Shown here piece by piece: positions 6,777 to 15,300 of a stretch of DNA of 35,090 nt. Origin of the DNA: Paenimyroides ummariense (GTDB taxonomy: Bacteria; Bacteroidota; Bacteroidia; Flavobacteriales; Flavobacteriaceae); contig NZ_FOVI01000029.1 in the NCBI RefSeq assembly GCF_900115115.1, forward strand, positions 1 through 35,090. The letters run 5' to 3'. Under the pieces are notes generated by a model. That model saw only the letters and a list, made by a program, of their open reading frames with translations. It made no database searches and was not told where the DNA came from. Position 1 is the stretch's first letter, and each line of letters opens with the position of its first letter. The position numbers and the translations under genes were made by a program.

Positions 6777-9239
6777 ATGAACAAAAGGACTTTATCAGAA
6801 AGAGATATCTGCACGAAATTTATCACGCCTGCTTTGGAAAATGCAGGATGGGATAAACAATTACAAATATTGGAAGAAGTATCTTTCACGGATGGTAAAA
6901 TCTATGTTCGTGGAAAGTTTACAGCTAGGGGGACCCGAAAAAGAGCAGATTACATTCTTTATTACAAGCCTAATATTCCCATTGCAATTATCGAAGCGAA
7001 AGACAATAATCATTCTGTAAATTCAGGGATTCAACAAGCACTGGAGTATGCCAAAATACTGGATATTCCATGTGTATTCAGTAGCAATGGGGACGGTTTC
7101 CATTTTCACGACAGAACAGCAACAGACGAAAATATTGAAACTGAACTCTGTTTAGAAGACTTTCCTTCTCCCGATCAACTTTGGCAGAAATACAAAAAAT
7201 ATAAAGGAATCGAGACAGATGAAGCCGAAAGAATCGTTTCACAGGACTATTTTTTTGACGGAACGAATCGCAGACCCAGGTACTACCAGCAAATAGCGAT
7301 CAACCGAACGGTAGAAGCGATTGCCAATGAGCAGAACAGGATTTTGCTGGTAATGGCCACGGGTACGGGAAAAACATATACCGCATTTCAAATAGCTTAC
7401 CGGCTTTGGAAATCAGGGGCTAAAAAACGAATTCTGTTTCTTGCAGACAGAACAGCTTTGATTGACCAGACCCGAAGAGGTGATTTCAGGCATTTCAAAG
7501 GCGCTATGACCGTTATCAAGAAAAAAATTGTTACCGATAACAGCGGAAAAGAAGCATTGGTTTCTAGTAAAAAGAGGGGAATTGACTCATCGGACAAAGC
7601 TTTTGAAATTTTCCTGGGTTTATATCAGGGATTGAGCAGTTCGGATCCGGCGATGCAGGATGCTTATAAGGACTTCTCTCCAAATTTCTTTGATTTAATC
7701 ATTATAGACGAATGTCACAGGGGTAGTGCAAAAGAAGATAGTAATTGGCGGGAAATCCTGAATTATTTTAAGAACGCCACGCATATTGGTTTGACTGCTA
7801 CTCCAAAGGAAACGAACGAAACCAGCAATATCGAATATTTCGGTGAGCCTATTTATACCTATTCTTTACGGCAAGGGATTGATGACGGATTCCTTGCACC
7901 CTACCGTGTGGTGAGAGTGGCGTTAAATGTAGATACCGAGGGCTGGCGACCTGAACAGGGAAAGACAGACAAAGAGGGTAATCCTATCGAAGACCGTATC
8001 TATAATCGCAAAGATTATGATAGAAATCTGGTGATCGAAGAACGTACTGATATTGTAGCTAAAAAGCTGACCGAGTTTTTGAAAGGTTATGACCGTTTTG
8101 CAAAAACCATTGTGTTTTGTGTGGACATAGATCATGCAGAGCGAATGCGGACAGCCATTGCCCGGCATAATGCAGATTTGGTGGCAGAAAATCACAAATA
8201 CGTGATGCAGATTACAGGCGATAATGAAGAAGGAAAACGAGAGTTGGACAACTTCATCAATCCGGAAGAAAAATATCCGGTCATTGCCACTACTTCCGAA
8301 CTGATGACTACAGGCGTAGATGCTCAAACCTGTAAAGTGATCGTATTGGATTTCAACACCAGTGCTGCATCAATGACCAAATTCAAACAGATCATTGGTA
8401 GAGGCACACGGATCAATGAAGAATTCGGAAAACTATATTTTACCATTTTAGATTTCCGAAATGCAACGGATCTATTTGCTGATCCTCAATTTGATGGTGA
8501 ACCCATCCGTATAAAACCTGTGGAAGAAGCAACAGATCTTGGTGATATTATCAACGAAGAAGAAGAGAATACAGAACCTGTTATTGACATAGAAAGCGGT
8601 GAGGAAGTAGAATTGATCCCTCCAACCATTCGCTATCCGGAGACAGATATTCCTGCAAATACCGTAAATGAGCCCAAAAGAAAAGTGTATGTGAATGGTG
8701 TGGACGTTTCGGTGCTGATAAGCCGTGAATTACACTTTGATCAGCACGGCAAGCCAATTACAACAAGTTTGAAAGACCATACGAAAGGTATTATCCAGGA
8801 GCAATATACATCGCTGGATGAGTTCCTGAATAAATGGAAAAGTTCAGAGCGAAAAGAAGCTATTATCGCCGAATTAGTAGAGCAAGGGGTAATGGTAGAA
8901 GCCTTATATGAAGCAGTAGACAAACAGGTGGATTTATTCGACCTGATCTGTCACGTTGCCTATGACCAGCCACCAGTGACACGAAAAGAACGGGCAAACA
9001 ATGTGAAGAAACGTAATTACTTCACTAAGTATGGCGAACAAGCCAGAAAGGTATTGGAAGCATTATTGGATAAATATGCTGATCAGGGTATTGAAAATAT
9101 AGAGGACATTCAGATTCTGACCGTTCCACCCATCAATGAATTTGGTTCTGTAACAGAAATCATAAAAGTTTTTGGTAGCCGGGAAGGTTACGAAAAAGCA
9201 ATCAAAGAATTAGAAAACGAATTATATAAAGTAGCATAA
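6777..9239 (+). CDS. hsdR: type I restriction enzyme subunit R (HsdR)
   Basis: The 820-residue motor and nuclease subunit of a type I restriction-modification complex. The N-terminal endonuclease domain shows ADYILYY at about residue 58 and EAK at 73-75. The SF2 helicase has Walker A ATGTGKT near 193-199, Walker B DECH near 311, TATPK near 340 and motif VI IGRGTR near 540. The C-terminal part, with PTIRYPETDIP, fits the EcoEI/EcoAI (type I-B-like) R subunits. All key motifs are present, so it should be active. It lies 11 bases after the AbiEii gene and 4 bases before hsdM. Confidence 0.95.
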   Translation: MNKRTLSERDICTKFITPALENAGWDKQLQILEEVSFTDGKIYVRGKFTARGTRKRADYILYYKPNIPIAIIEAKDNNHSVNSGIQQALEYAKILDIPCVFSSNGDGFHFHDRTATDENIETELCLEDFPSPDQLWQKYKKYKGIETDEAERIVSQDYFFDGTNRRPRYYQQIAINRTVEAIANEQNRILLVMATGTGKTYTAFQIAYRLWKSGAKKRILFLADRTALIDQTRRGDFRHFKGAMTVIKKKIVTDNSGKEALVSSKKRGIDSSDKAFEIFLGLYQGLSSSDPAMQDAYKDFSPNFFDLIIIDECHRGSAKEDSNWREILNYFKNATHIGLTATPKETNETSNIEYFGEPIYTYSLRQGIDDGFLAPYRVVRVALNVDTEGWRPEQGKTDKEGNPIEDRIYNRKDYDRNLVIEERTDIVAKKLTEFLKGYDRFAKTIVFCVDIDHAERMRTAIARHNADLVAENHKYVMQITGDNEEGKRELDNFINPEEKYPVIATTSELMTTGVDAQTCKVIVLDFNTSAASMTKFKQIIGRGTRINEEFGKLYFTILDFRNATDLFADPQFDGEPIRIKPVEEATDLGDIINEEEENTEPVIDIESGEEVELIPPTIRYPETDIPANTVNEPKRKVYVNGVDVSVLISRELHFDQHGKPITTSLKDHTKGIIQEQYTSLDEFLNKWKSSERKEAIIAELVEQGVMVEALYEAVDKQVDLFDLICHVAYDQPPVTRKERANNVKKRNYFTKYGEQARKVLEALLDKYADQGIENIEDIQILTVPPINEFGSVTEIIKVFGSREGYEKAIKELENELYKVA

Positions 9240-9243
9240 TTAA

Positions 9244-10668
9244 ATGAGCAACATATCAGGCATTATAAAATCCATCAGAGATATCTTCCGTAAAGACCCG
9301 GGTTTGAGCGGCGACGCACAGCGTATAGAGCAACTGGGCTGGATGATATTTTTGAAATTATTTGATGATAAAGACAAAGAGAAAGAAATTCTTGATACAA
9401 AATACAAATCGCCTATTCCTAGTGAGCTGCAATGGCGGAACTGGGCAGAAAATGACGAGGGCATTACGGGTGAGCAGTTGATTGATTTTATCAACAATAA
9501 ATTGTTCCCACAGCTCAAAAACCTGACCGTAGCAGTTGGAGACAAATTAGGGATCATCATCCGTCAGATATTTGATGGAACAAACAACTATATGAAAAGC
9601 GGAACTACCTTCCGCCAGGCTATTAATAAACTGAACGAAATAGATTTCAACAGCAGTAAAGAACATCATGTTTTTAATGTCATTTACGAAGATATTTTGC
9701 AGGGATTAGCCACCAAAAAAGATACCGGGGAATTCTACACGCCAAGGGCCGTAACGCAATTCCTGGTGGATATGGTCAACCCACAATTGGGAGAAAAAAT
9801 AACGGATCCAGCCTGTGGAACCGCAGGGTTTCTCGTTTGTGCCATCGAACATTTAAAAAAGCAGGTTAAAACCATTGCCGATAAACAAACCTTACAAGAA
9901 ACTGTAACGGGTTCAGAACTGAAACCTTTACCGTTTATGTTGAGCGTGGTCAACCTGATTACCCACGACATTGCTGTTCCTAAAATCACCAATGGAGATT
10001 CTTTAAGCCGTGAATACAATTCTATCCGGCAAAAGGACCGTGTGGATATTATTGTGGCCAATCCGCCATTTGGTGGTGTAGTGGGTGATGGTATGGAAAC
10101 GAATTTCCCGTTGAATTACCGCACCAAAGAAAGTGCTGACCTTTTCCTGATTCTGTTTATACAGTTGTTAAAAGATGGCGGACGAGCTGGTATAGTATTG
10201 CCTGACGGAAGCTTGACCGGGGATGGTGTAAAACAACGGGTAAGACAAAAACTTCTGGAAGATTGTAATGTGCACACCATTATACGATTGCCACAATCTG
10301 TTTTTGCCCCATATGCCACAGTAAACACCAACCTGATCTTCTTTGAAAAAGGAAAACCAACCAAAGAGATCTGGTATTACGAACATACTTTGCCCGAAGG
10401 CCAGAAAGCCTACAGCAAAACCAAGCCTATCCGTATCGAAGAATTTAACCCGATAAAAGATTGGTGGAACAACCGTAAAGAAAGCGAAGTGTCCTGGAAA
10501 GTGCCCATAAAAACCATTGTAGACCGTAATTATGATTTGGATATTAAAAATCCGAATAAAGTAGCGGAGGAAGTGGTGTATGATAGAAAAAAAATAATTC
10601 AAAGCTTAGAGGATTCATTCAAAAAGTCATTGGAAATATTAAACGAATTATCGTCGACTGAAAAATGA
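9244..10668 (+). CDS. hsdM: type I restriction enzyme subunit M (HsdM), N6-adenine methyltransferase
   Basis: The 474-residue modification subunit that methylates adenine at the host recognition site. The N-terminal HsdM helical domain (SGDAQRIEQLGWMIFLKLFDDKD) is followed by the FYTPRAVTQFLVDM linker. The SAM-binding motif DPACGTAGFL is at about 188-197 and the catalytic NPPFGG at about 273-278. Length and motifs are standard. Its stop overlaps the start of hsdS (ATGA), indicating translational coupling. Confidence 0.95.
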   Translation: MSNISGIIKSIRDIFRKDPGLSGDAQRIEQLGWMIFLKLFDDKDKEKEILDTKYKSPIPSELQWRNWAENDEGITGEQLIDFINNKLFPQLKNLTVAVGDKLGIIIRQIFDGTNNYMKSGTTFRQAINKLNEIDFNSSKEHHVFNVIYEDILQGLATKKDTGEFYTPRAVTQFLVDMVNPQLGEKITDPACGTAGFLVCAIEHLKKQVKTIADKQTLQETVTGSELKPLPFMLSVVNLITHDIAVPKITNGDSLSREYNSIRQKDRVDIIVANPPFGGVVGDGMETNFPLNYRTKESADLFLILFIQLLKDGGRAGIVLPDGSLTGDGVKQRVRQKLLEDCNVHTIIRLPQSVFAPYATVNTNLIFFEKGKPTKEIWYYEHTLPEGQKAYSKTKPIRIEEFNPIKDWWNNRKESEVSWKVPIKTIVDRNYDLDIKNPNKVAEEVVYDRKKIIQSLEDSFKKSLEILNELSSTEK

Positions 10669-12770
10669 GTAGAGGAAGAAAAATACTTAATTCGAGTATA
10701 GCAAATAATTGGGAAAAAGCTTTTTTCAATTCAATAGGTCATTACATTACATTAATCAATAGCGGACTTAGCAAAATATTTAAAAATGAACCTCTTTCTA
10801 ATCACATTAAAATTTTTGGGGGTTTTGCTTTTAAAAATTCTGAATATAAAAGCTCCGGAATTCCAATAATCCGAATTTCTGATTTTAATAATGAGAAAAT
10901 AATATTAGATGGTGTCGTTTACTACGAAGAATCGCCAATGCTTGAAAAATATGAACTCGAAGAATCGGATATTATTATTGCTTTGACAGGTGGAACAATT
11001 GGAAAACTAGGAATTGTGCAAGCAGGTTTAGGTAAACTCTATTTAAACCAGAGAGTTGGTAAATTTGTCATTCTTAATCTTGATGAATTTGAAAAAGAAT
11101 ACATTTATTGGATAGCAAGAGGTGTGGAAGGAATTGTAAAAAATTTGGCTTGGGGTGCAGCGATTCCGAATGTAAGTCCTAAACAAATTGAGGAATTAAA
11201 CTTTCCGATTCCAACAAGGGATATTCAGAAGAATATCATTCGCTTTTTGAATGACTTGAGAAACGGTAATGTAAACGGTAATGTTTATTTTAATGAAGAA
11301 ATTGAAAGTGAAATAAAAAACATTCAGGAAAAGCAGGTTAAAACAAGAGAAGTTCAAGATGAGCTCTCTTTTCAATTCGCACAACTCGGAAACCTCAACC
11401 AAGCTATCTTACAGGAAGCGATACAAGGAAAATTAGTAGTTCAAAATCCTGATGATGAACCTGCCAGAGAATTATTAAAACGAATCAAAGTAGAAAAAGC
11501 TCGTTCAGGTAAAAAGGAAAAAACATTAACACCTATCATACCTGAAGAAATTCCATTTGATATTCCTAAAAATTGGGTGTGGTGTAGACTGGGGGAAATT
11601 TGCTCCAAAATCGGCTCTGGAAGCACGCCCAAAGGAAGTAATTACGCTAAAAGCGGATTTCCATTCTTCCGTTCTCAAAATATCCACAATGATGGATTGG
11701 TCCATGATGACATAAAATTCATCTCGAATGAAGTTCAAATACAAATGAATGGAACGAAAGTCTTAGCCAATGACATTCTATTAAATATAACAGGTGGTTC
11801 AATGGGGCGTTGTGCACTTGTTCCAAAAGATTTTGAAGAAGGAAATGTAAGCCAACACGTTTGCATCATAAGACCTATAGAGTTAGATAGAAATTACTTT
11901 CACAAGATTGTTTTATCGCCCTACTTTCAGAAGTTCATTTTTTCTTCAACAACAGGAGCAGGAAGAGAAGGTTTACCCAAATATAATCTAGAGCGTTTTG
12001 TAATTCCACTTCCTCCACTTTCCGAGCAAAAACGTATAGCAGCGGAAATAGAAAAGCAATTTGCCAAAACCAAACAATTAAAAGAACACATTATTGCCAA
12101 TCAACAAGCCACTGAGCAATTACTCAAAGCATTGTTACATCAGGCGTTTGAGGCTAAAGAAATGGTCGAGGAAAAACCGAAAGGGAAAGCAATTGAGCTA
12201 AAACCAACCAATGTAGATTATTACCGCAGAACAGTATTATCAGCAGAGATAGTATGGCAATTGCACAAAGAGCCGACATTGGGACACTTAAAATTACAAA
12301 AGCTGATCTATCTCTGTCAGCAATCTGCCGAAATGCAATTGCCTACCAATTTTTTACGTCAGGCAATGGGACCTTATGACAATAGATTGATGAGATCAAT
12401 AGACAAACAACTGAAAGAGAAGAAATGGTTTGAATATAATAAGACTCAGGTGTTAAAATATCAGCCGTTAGAAAAAGCAGGGCAACACCACAATGATTTT
12501 GTGAAATATTTTTCCGCCGAAAACGAAAGCATACAGTTTATCATAGATACATTCAAAACCATCAAGTCTGATATAGTAGAAATTGTAGCGACATTATACG
12601 CTTGCATCAATAATATAATAGACGAAAAATTTATTTTCTCAGAAACATTGCTTATCCAAAGGTTTTATGAATGGTCAGAGGAGAAGCAAAAATTCAGTGA
12701 GAAAGAGGTTAAGCGAGTGTTTTCTAGAATGAAAGAAACCGGAATTATACCTAAAGGATTTACTATATAA
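10665..12770 (+). CDS. hsdS: type I specificity subunit (HsdS) with extra C-terminal DUF4065/Panacea-like domain
   Basis: At 701 residues it is longer than normal HsdS (~400-500). The first target-recognition domain spans roughly 45-190 and ends in IPNVSPKQIEELNFPIPT. The central helical conserved region is about 213-258 (ELSFQFAQLGNLNQAILQEAIQGKLV) and the second recognition domain starts at about 300 (IPKNWVWCRLGEI, GSGSTPKG). The second conserved helix (PPLSEQKRIAAEIEKQF) begins near 448. After about 515 comes an additional ~185-residue domain (TLGHLKLQKLIYLCQQ, then RQAMGPYDNRL) that resembles the SocA/Panacea (DUF4065) fold used by many antitoxins. Similar tails occur on other Bacteroidetes HsdS proteins; the tail assignment is inference. 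Confidence 0.85.
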   Translation: MSRGRKILNSSIANNWEKAFFNSIGHYITLINSGLSKIFKNEPLSNHIKIFGGFAFKNSEYKSSGIPIIRISDFNNEKIILDGVVYYEESPMLEKYELEESDIIIALTGGTIGKLGIVQAGLGKLYLNQRVGKFVILNLDEFEKEYIYWIARGVEGIVKNLAWGAAIPNVSPKQIEELNFPIPTRDIQKNIIRFLNDLRNGNVNGNVYFNEEIESEIKNIQEKQVKTREVQDELSFQFAQLGNLNQAILQEAIQGKLVVQNPDDEPARELLKRIKVEKARSGKKEKTLTPIIPEEIPFDIPKNWVWCRLGEICSKIGSGSTPKGSNYAKSGFPFFRSQNIHNDGLVHDDIKFISNEVQIQMNGTKVLANDILLNITGGSMGRCALVPKDFEEGNVSQHVCIIRPIELDRNYFHKIVLSPYFQKFIFSSTTGAGREGLPKYNLERFVIPLPPLSEQKRIAAEIEKQFAKTKQLKEHIIANQQATEQLLKALLHQAFEAKEMVEEKPKGKAIELKPTNVDYYRRTVLSAEIVWQLHKEPTLGHLKLQKLIYLCQQSAEMQLPTNFLRQAMGPYDNRLMRSIDKQLKEKKWFEYNKTQVLKYQPLEKAGQHHNDFVKYFSAENESIQFIIDTFKTIKSDIVEIVATLYACINNIIDEKFIFSETLLIQRFYEWSEEKQKFSEKEVKRVFSRMKETGIIPKGFTI

Positions 12771-12771
12771 A

Positions 12772-13320
12772 ATGGAAATGGATAATAATTTCATACTAAA
12801 AGGAAAAGCTGTTGAAAGATATTTCGACCTGAATGATGCATTGAGGGAATTTCATAATCTTTTTACGTATGAGAGTAAAGACGATAGAACCATTGCCATT
12901 TTAGGAGGTACATTTCTGGAAATGATATTAGAACATATCCTTTATGCCTTTTTTCCCGAAGATGATAAGGATGTAGAAGAAATGATGCAATTCAACCAAC
13001 CTTTGGGAAACTTTAGCAACAAAATTAAAATGTGCTATTGTTTAGGATTGATTGATAAAATTATTAAAGAAGACCTGAACCTGGTAAGAAAAATGCGGAA
13101 CGAGTTTGCCCACGATTTATATGCCTCTTTTGAAAATGAAAAAATCAAAAACTGGTGTTTACAGCTTAAGTGGCATAAGATACTTGTTACCCCGTATCCG
13201 CCAGCAGAAGCAACGCCAAAAGATTATTTTCAAGTTGGAGTTAATAGTCTGATAACGCATTTGAACGGATGTGTATCCATTGCGAGAAGTGAAAAACGCT
13301 CTATAAAGAATAATTTTTAA
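12772..13320 (+). CDS. MltR-like, HEPN-motif protein linked to the restriction operon
   Basis: A 182-residue helical protein that starts one base after the hsdS stop. The conserved block is DRTIAILGGTFLEMILEHIL, then LGNFSNKIKMCYCLGLID, then LVRKMRNEFAHDL. This is the pattern of the MltR (mannitol operon repressor-like) family. RNEFAH also fits the R-x4-H motif of HEPN ribonucleases and folds. No DNA-binding domain is apparent, so a role in mannitol control is unlikely. The tight coupling to hsdS suggests an accessory role in the defence operon, or a HEPN toxin restrained by the antitoxin-like tail of HsdS. That link is inference. Confidence 0.65.
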   Translation: MEMDNNFILKGKAVERYFDLNDALREFHNLFTYESKDDRTIAILGGTFLEMILEHILYAFFPEDDKDVEEMMQFNQPLGNFSNKIKMCYCLGLIDKIIKEDLNLVRKMRNEFAHDLYASFENEKIKNWCLQLKWHKILVTPYPPAEATPKDYFQVGVNSLITHLNGCVSIARSEKRSIKNNF

Positions 13321-13482
13321 AATGAGAGGCTATGGCTAACTATTAGAAACAACAACGGTAGCAAAAAAGGAAACAATATAAATGATTTTGTGAGCAGTAG
13401 AAGAGCTGAAGTGTGCGTTTTATGGTATAGATGAAAGTCTTGTTACGCCCAACTTGAAAAACGGTTGGGGCTATGGTATTTC

Positions 13483-13632
13483 AGAAATGCAAGCAATCCC
13501 TGAATTAATTTCAGAAGATGCACTTGCCATTAGCTGCCCCAGCAGTATCATTACTGCTAGGATTTCCTTGACGATTGGATGTTTCATGATGCTCTTATTT
13601 GAGTTAATATGCAAATATACAATTACTATTTC
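13483..13632 (-). other. predicted 150-nt concatemer unit encoding a 'neo'-like endless ORF
   Basis: On the minus strand an open frame runs from 13659 to 13474, between TAA (13662-13660) and TAG (13473-13471). The hexamer GAAATA occurs twice in that frame, at 13632-13627 and 13482-13477, exactly 150 bases (50 codons) apart. A copy that jumps between them loses both stops and reads on without end. An ATG at 13587 (MKHPIVKEILAVMILLGQ) follows a TATATTTG box. The repeat peptide contains a hydrophobic helix-like stretch, as might be expected of a growth-arresting protein. This is not an ordinary gene: the product would exist only after reverse transcription. Prediction from sequence only. Confidence 0.5.
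13612..13619 (-). promoter_or_regulatory. TATATTTG -7 box on the minus strand, completed only across the repeat junction
   Basis: The box matches TAnnTTTG and would start RNA near 13606, about 19 bases before the ATG at 13587. In the genome no TTG lies at the required distance upstream. In the predicted concatemer the TTG at 13492-13490 comes to lie exactly 20 bases upstream. Confidence 0.5.
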
Positions 13633-13758
13633 GCTACCCAGCTTGAGTCGGAGCGGCATTTAGGTGTCGTAAAAGCATGCACACTTCGGGAATTAGGCAA
13701 CTAATTCTAAAAGCACAGCTTCGCATTGGGTCTTCGCTGCTCACTTTTTAAAATTAAA

Positions 13759-15300
13759 ATGGAAGTAAACAAAAAGAAAGATTGGTTTAAGATTAAAAGG
13801 TATCCCCACATAGGATTGCCGTTAGATAATCGTGATCGTTTCAAATGGATTGAGCCCTATGTTACCAATCCCGAAAAAGTTGCCTGCCATTCTTTTCTTC
13901 CGTTTATTCATAAAACTTCCAAAGTAAAAAGGTTCCGAAAAGATTATTCTAATGCTGACGGTTCTATAAATGAAAAATATAAATCAGGCACAAAAATATT
14001 AAGAAAAGGCTCGGAGAAAAAAAGAGAACTCTTCTATGCAAGCCATTTGGATTCTTTGATATATAGCTATTATGCCATGTTACTGTCTGATTTGTATGAA
14101 AATAAGATAACTGAAAACAAACTGGGAGAAGTTGTAAATGCGTATCGTTCTGTACCTGTAAACCCATCAAAAATTGATGGTACTAACAAATGCAATATTG
14201 ATTTTGCAAATGATGTTTTCAAATACATTTTAGATTATAAAGAAGACGAATTTACCGTTATTGCATTTGATATTTCCAGCTTTTTTGACAATCTCGATCA
14301 TAAATTATTACGAAAAGTTTGGACTGATTTAATAGGTGAGCCAAAACTGCCTGACGATCACTTTAATGTTTATAAAAACATAACCCGATTTAGTCACGTG
14401 GATATTGTAGATATATTTGAAGTGTTCAAAAACCGAATTTATACCCGTAAAACAAATAAGCTTGGCGAACCACTAGAGATAAAACAAAAGAAGATTGATA
14501 AAATAAAATATTTGAGAAACCAAAATGCAATTGCTTTTTGTAAAGAGCAAGAGTTTTTTAAATTAAAAGGGAAGCTGCTTCAACCTTCAAAAACAAGAAT
14601 TGTAAATGGTCAGGAAGTTTACCGAAATTTTGGTATTCCACAGGGTTCTCCCATCAGCTCAGTTTTAGCAAATATTTATTTATTGTATTTTGATACACTT
14701 ATAAATAAATACATTTCAGAGAAAGGCGGTATTTATCGTAGGTATTCGGATGATATGGTAGTGGTTTGTCCAATCAATTATAAAGACGAGCTGACACAAC
14801 TCGTTTATCAAGAGATAAAAAACTACAAATTAGAGATTCAGGAATCGAAAACTCAAATATTCCATTTCAAACGAAAAGACCAGAAACTTATTTGCGGACA
14901 AGAATTTGAAGGAAGTATCAATTGGAATAAAAATTTCATCTACCTTGGTTTTGAGTTCGATGGCAATAACGTATTGCTGAAATCTGCAAGTCTTTCGGGC
15001 TATTATAGAAAGATGAAACGCTCTGTAAGAAGGGCAAAAAATTATTCAAGCAGAAGGTATGCACCCAATAAAGGTATGGTTTTTAAACGAAGATTATTTA
15101 AAAAATTCTCCTACAAAGGAGCGAAAAGAATAAGAAAATTTATTTGGAGCGAAGAGGAAAACAAATTCATTAAAACAGATTCTTATAATTGGGGGAATTT
15201 TTTGTCTTATGCTTATAAAGCATCAAATGTCATGGTTAACAATAAAATCGAACAACAAACCAAGAAACATTGGAATATATTGAACAAACTTATTAAATAG
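13759..15300 (+). CDS. DRT2-like (UG2-type) antiviral reverse transcriptase
   Basis: From the ATG at 13759 the protein is 513 residues (an in-frame TTG at 13726 lies in the structured RNA and is rejected). The reverse transcriptase core is complete: motif A FDISSFFDNLDH at 170-181 with catalytic D171, QGSPISSVLANIYL from 295, and the YSDD box at 329-332. The N-terminus (RYPHIGLPL, then EKVACHSFLPFI near 39-50) and the YASHLDSLIYSYYAMLLS, CNIDFANDVF and LPDDHFNVYK stretches match my recollection of DRT2 enzymes. No maturase X, endonuclease or nitrilase domain is seen, which argues against group II introns and DRT1. It probably copies the upstream RNA and blocks phage growth. The subfamily call is from memory; another UG class is possible. 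Confidence 0.8.
   Translation: MEVNKKKDWFKIKRYPHIGLPLDNRDRFKWIEPYVTNPEKVACHSFLPFIHKTSKVKRFRKDYSNADGSINEKYKSGTKILRKGSEKKRELFYASHLDSLIYSYYAMLLSDLYENKITENKLGEVVNAYRSVPVNPSKIDGTNKCNIDFANDVFKYILDYKEDEFTVIAFDISSFFDNLDHKLLRKVWTDLIGEPKLPDDHFNVYKNITRFSHVDIVDIFEVFKNRIYTRKTNKLGEPLEIKQKKIDKIKYLRNQNAIAFCKEQEFFKLKGKLLQPSKTRIVNGQEVYRNFGIPQGSPISSVLANIYLLYFDTLINKYISEKGGIYRRYSDDMVVVCPINYKDELTQLVYQEIKNYKLEIQESKTQIFHFKRKDQKLICGQEFEGSINWNKNFIYLGFEFDGNNVLLKSASLSGYYRKMKRSVRRAKNYSSRRYAPNKGMVFKRRLFKKFSYKGAKRIRKFIWSEEENKFIKTDSYNWGNFLSYAYKASNVMVNNKIEQQTKKHWNILNKLIK

Larger units (their letters stand above)
13440..13758 (+). ncRNA. candidate DRT2-type non-coding template RNA
   Basis: This is most of the 438-base gap before the reverse transcriptase ATG; RNA ends are estimates. 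Visible hairpins: GCCCAAC/GTTGGG(G)C at 13447-13471, AGCAGTA-TCAT-TACTGCT at 13541-13558, CGCT-A-CC/GG-AGCG at 13632-13655, GTGT/ACAC at 13664-13684, GAATTAG-GCAA-CTAATTC with a GNRA loop at 13690-13707, and CAGC/GCTG at 13716-13739. The first and third hairpins bracket a 150-base segment bounded by the direct repeat TATTTC (13477 and 13627), the likely template. Known DRT2 reverse transcriptases use such an upstream RNA for rolling-circle copying. I see no strong plus-strand promoter; it may be co-transcribed with, or processed from, upstream genes. The remaining 13321-13439 shows nothing recognisable. Confidence 0.6.

Noticed and set aside
12772..13320. True mannitol operon repressor
   Set aside because: It is MltR-like only in fold; no mannitol genes are near and it is coupled to hsdS.
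13454..13663. 69-codon plus-strand ORF in the gap before the reverse transcriptase
   Set aside because: It starts with TTG, has no start signals, and overlaps the hairpins and the minus-strand open frame. Its openness is better explained by a template that must stay stop-free.
13726..13758. TTG start giving a 524-residue reverse transcriptase
   Set aside because: It lies in the last hairpin of the putative RNA, and the extra residues do not resemble RT N-termini; ATG at 13759 gives a start like the family's.
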